64,000 nt of DNA from Mesorhizobium ciceri biovar biserrulae WSM1271 (lineage in GTDB: Bacteria > Pseudomonadota > Alphaproteobacteria > Rhizobiales > Rhizobiaceae). Position numbers and translations under genes: made by a program. Location: positions 124,001 through 188,000 of the forward strand of contig NC_014923.1 of the NCBI RefSeq assembly GCF_000185905.1, read 5' to 3'. Each line of letters opens with the position of its first letter. Within the stretch, counting starts at the first letter, position 1. Below are positions 63,169-64,000 of this stretch, piece by piece. Under the pieces are notes generated by a model that was not told the origin of the DNA, ran no database searches, and saw only the letters and a program-made list of their open reading frames with translations.

Positions 63169-64000
63169 ATGCCGACGAACCTGCTTCGCTTCATCCTCGC
63201 CGTGATGCTGCTGCCATTGCTGTGGACCGCAGCCGGCGCGCAAGACGCCAGCCTTCCGGAGCTCGGCAGCCCACTGCCCGGCCAAAAAGACATCACCTAT
63301 CTCGACCTCGCCAGGATGATCATTCCAGACCTCGCCGCCGACAAGAATGGCTTTTACAGGGGCGGGCTGCCGATCGCGATGCGCCATATCGAGGGACCCG
63401 ACAGCGGCGGCTCGCCGCCCGAAACCTCAGGCTTTTCCAATGCCTCCGTGCTTGCCATCAAGGCGGGAGGCAAGGACCGCCTGACCATGCTGTTCGATCT
63501 CGGCGATTCCTCAGACAGCGCAGAAGGCTATGCGGTGCTAGCGCTCTACGACATTACGGGCAAACCAAGGCTGCTCGACGCCGCCAATGTCGCCCTCGAC
63601 CGCAGCACCTATTTCCGCGAACCCGGCAAGCTCGGCATCGGCGCCAATGATGATATCCTCATGATCGAGAGTTCGCATTCCAATTCAAACCAGAACTATA
63701 TGATCGTCCCGCTGATTATGGTCGCCAGGGACAAGTTGAAGCTGATCGACATCATCTATTTGTTCGACGAGCACGTGTGTGCCTATAGCCGGACGCAGGA
63801 CGTTGCCTTTAAAGCCATCGCAGAGGGCCGACGCCATGCGGCGATCAAGGTAACGGTGACCGATGCCACCGTCGTGAACGACGAAAGCTGCGATGACCAG
63901 CCGCCCAAACCTGAATCTCACGACATCTCCGTCACCTATCATTGGGACAAGACAACGTCGCACTACGCCAAGGATTCCGACGCGCTGAACAATTTGGCAG
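63169..64000 (+). CDS. Putative secreted protein (C-terminus off the right edge)
   Basis: 277 codons visible with no stop before the window end. N-terminus MPTNLLRFILAVMLLPLLW plus TAAGAQ is a Sec signal peptide (cleavage after GAQ or AGA). The body has LDLARMIIPDLAADKNGFYRGG, LTMLFDLGDSSDSAEG and VPLIMVARDKLKLIDIIYLF, with an acidic, beta-rich look, and no recognised domain. GAGGC lies before the ATG. It may belong to the same operon as dut-HAD (69 bp gap). I cannot assign a function. Confidence 0.75.
   Translation, partial: MPTNLLRFILAVMLLPLLWTAAGAQDASLPELGSPLPGQKDITYLDLARMIIPDLAADKNGFYRGGLPIAMRHIEGPDSGGSPPETSGFSNASVLAIKAGGKDRLTMLFDLGDSSDSAEGYAVLALYDITGKPRLLDAANVALDRSTYFREPGKLGIGANDDILMIESSHSNSNQNYMIVPLIMVARDKLKLIDIIYLFDEHVCAYSRTQDVAFKAIAEGRRHAAIKVTVTDATVVNDESCDDQPPKPESHDISVTYHWDKTTSHYAKDSDALNNLA

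Overview
The window is about 63% GC chromosomal DNA from an alphaproteobacterium of the Rhizobiales, most likely Mesorhizobium or a close relative. The basis is inferred from gene content and style: rhizobial-type ABC importers, a DmlA-like haloalkane dehalogenase, a DUF6356 small protein, a DUF47-pit phosphate operon, an FdsGBA-FdhD-FdsD formate dehydrogenase operon, and intergenic palindromes of the type scattered through rhizobial genomes. No phage, insertion sequence, CRISPR array, tRNA or rRNA was recognised. Both ends cut a gene (dppC on the left, a secreted protein on the right).

Layout. 1-3447 (minus): dppABC-type peptide importer. 3902-6621 (plus): acyl-CoA synthetase with a histone-like tail, translationally coupled to a METTL20-like methyltransferase. 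6720-6899: an unannotated zinc-ribbon reading frame. 6976-9347 (minus): pgi and a HAD phosphatase. 9671-14238 (plus): MocR regulator, non-pyrrolysine MttB-family methyltransferase and a Rieske oxygenase, probably acting on a quaternary amine. 14385-17051 (minus): a small conserved protein and chrBA. 17267-19072: sugar-acid dehydratase. 19219-23191: CoxG-like protein, Mrp, a VOC protein, and DUF47-pit. 23343-30523 (plus): LysR regulator and the fds operon. 30637-33593: a three-domain hydrolase/pseudo-cyclase/LuxR protein and three small proteins. 33764-40585 (minus): LysR plus a ydcSTUVW-like putrescine importer and gamma-aminobutyraldehyde dehydrogenase. 40661-42919: DedA protein, Rrf2 regulator and a thioredoxin-reductase-like flavoprotein. 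42916-49073: DeoR regulator and an amine-catabolism cluster with two choline-kinase-like proteins, a DMGDH/GcvT-type flavoprotein and a methyltransferase. 49081-51455 (minus): CodA-like deaminase and a DMT transporter. 51625-60616: ABC exporter, ilvD, VOC protein, prfC, haloalkane dehalogenase with its TetR regulator, and a DadA-like oxidoreductase. 60952-64000: DUF6356, Lrp, dut, HAD hydrolase and a secreted protein.

Functional theme. Several blocks concern methylated amines and one-carbon units: MttB/Rieske, the DMGDH-like GcvT fusion and formate dehydrogenase form a plausible route from N-methyl groups to CO2, and a putative ETF-beta methyltransferase sits beside a fatty-acid activation gene. 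Polyamine, peptide, sugar-acid, phosphate and chromate functions complete a typical soil-heterotroph repertoire.

Regulatory signals read from the sequence include an 18-bp palindrome upstream of tetR, an inverted repeat abutting the rrf2 start codon, LysR-type boxes upstream of the fds and putrescine operons, and a GntR-type box at the sugar-acid dehydratase. There is one clear intrinsic terminator (11185-11220). At least seven palindromic intergenic repeats of two kinds occur, one of which supplies the stop codon of the CodA-like gene.
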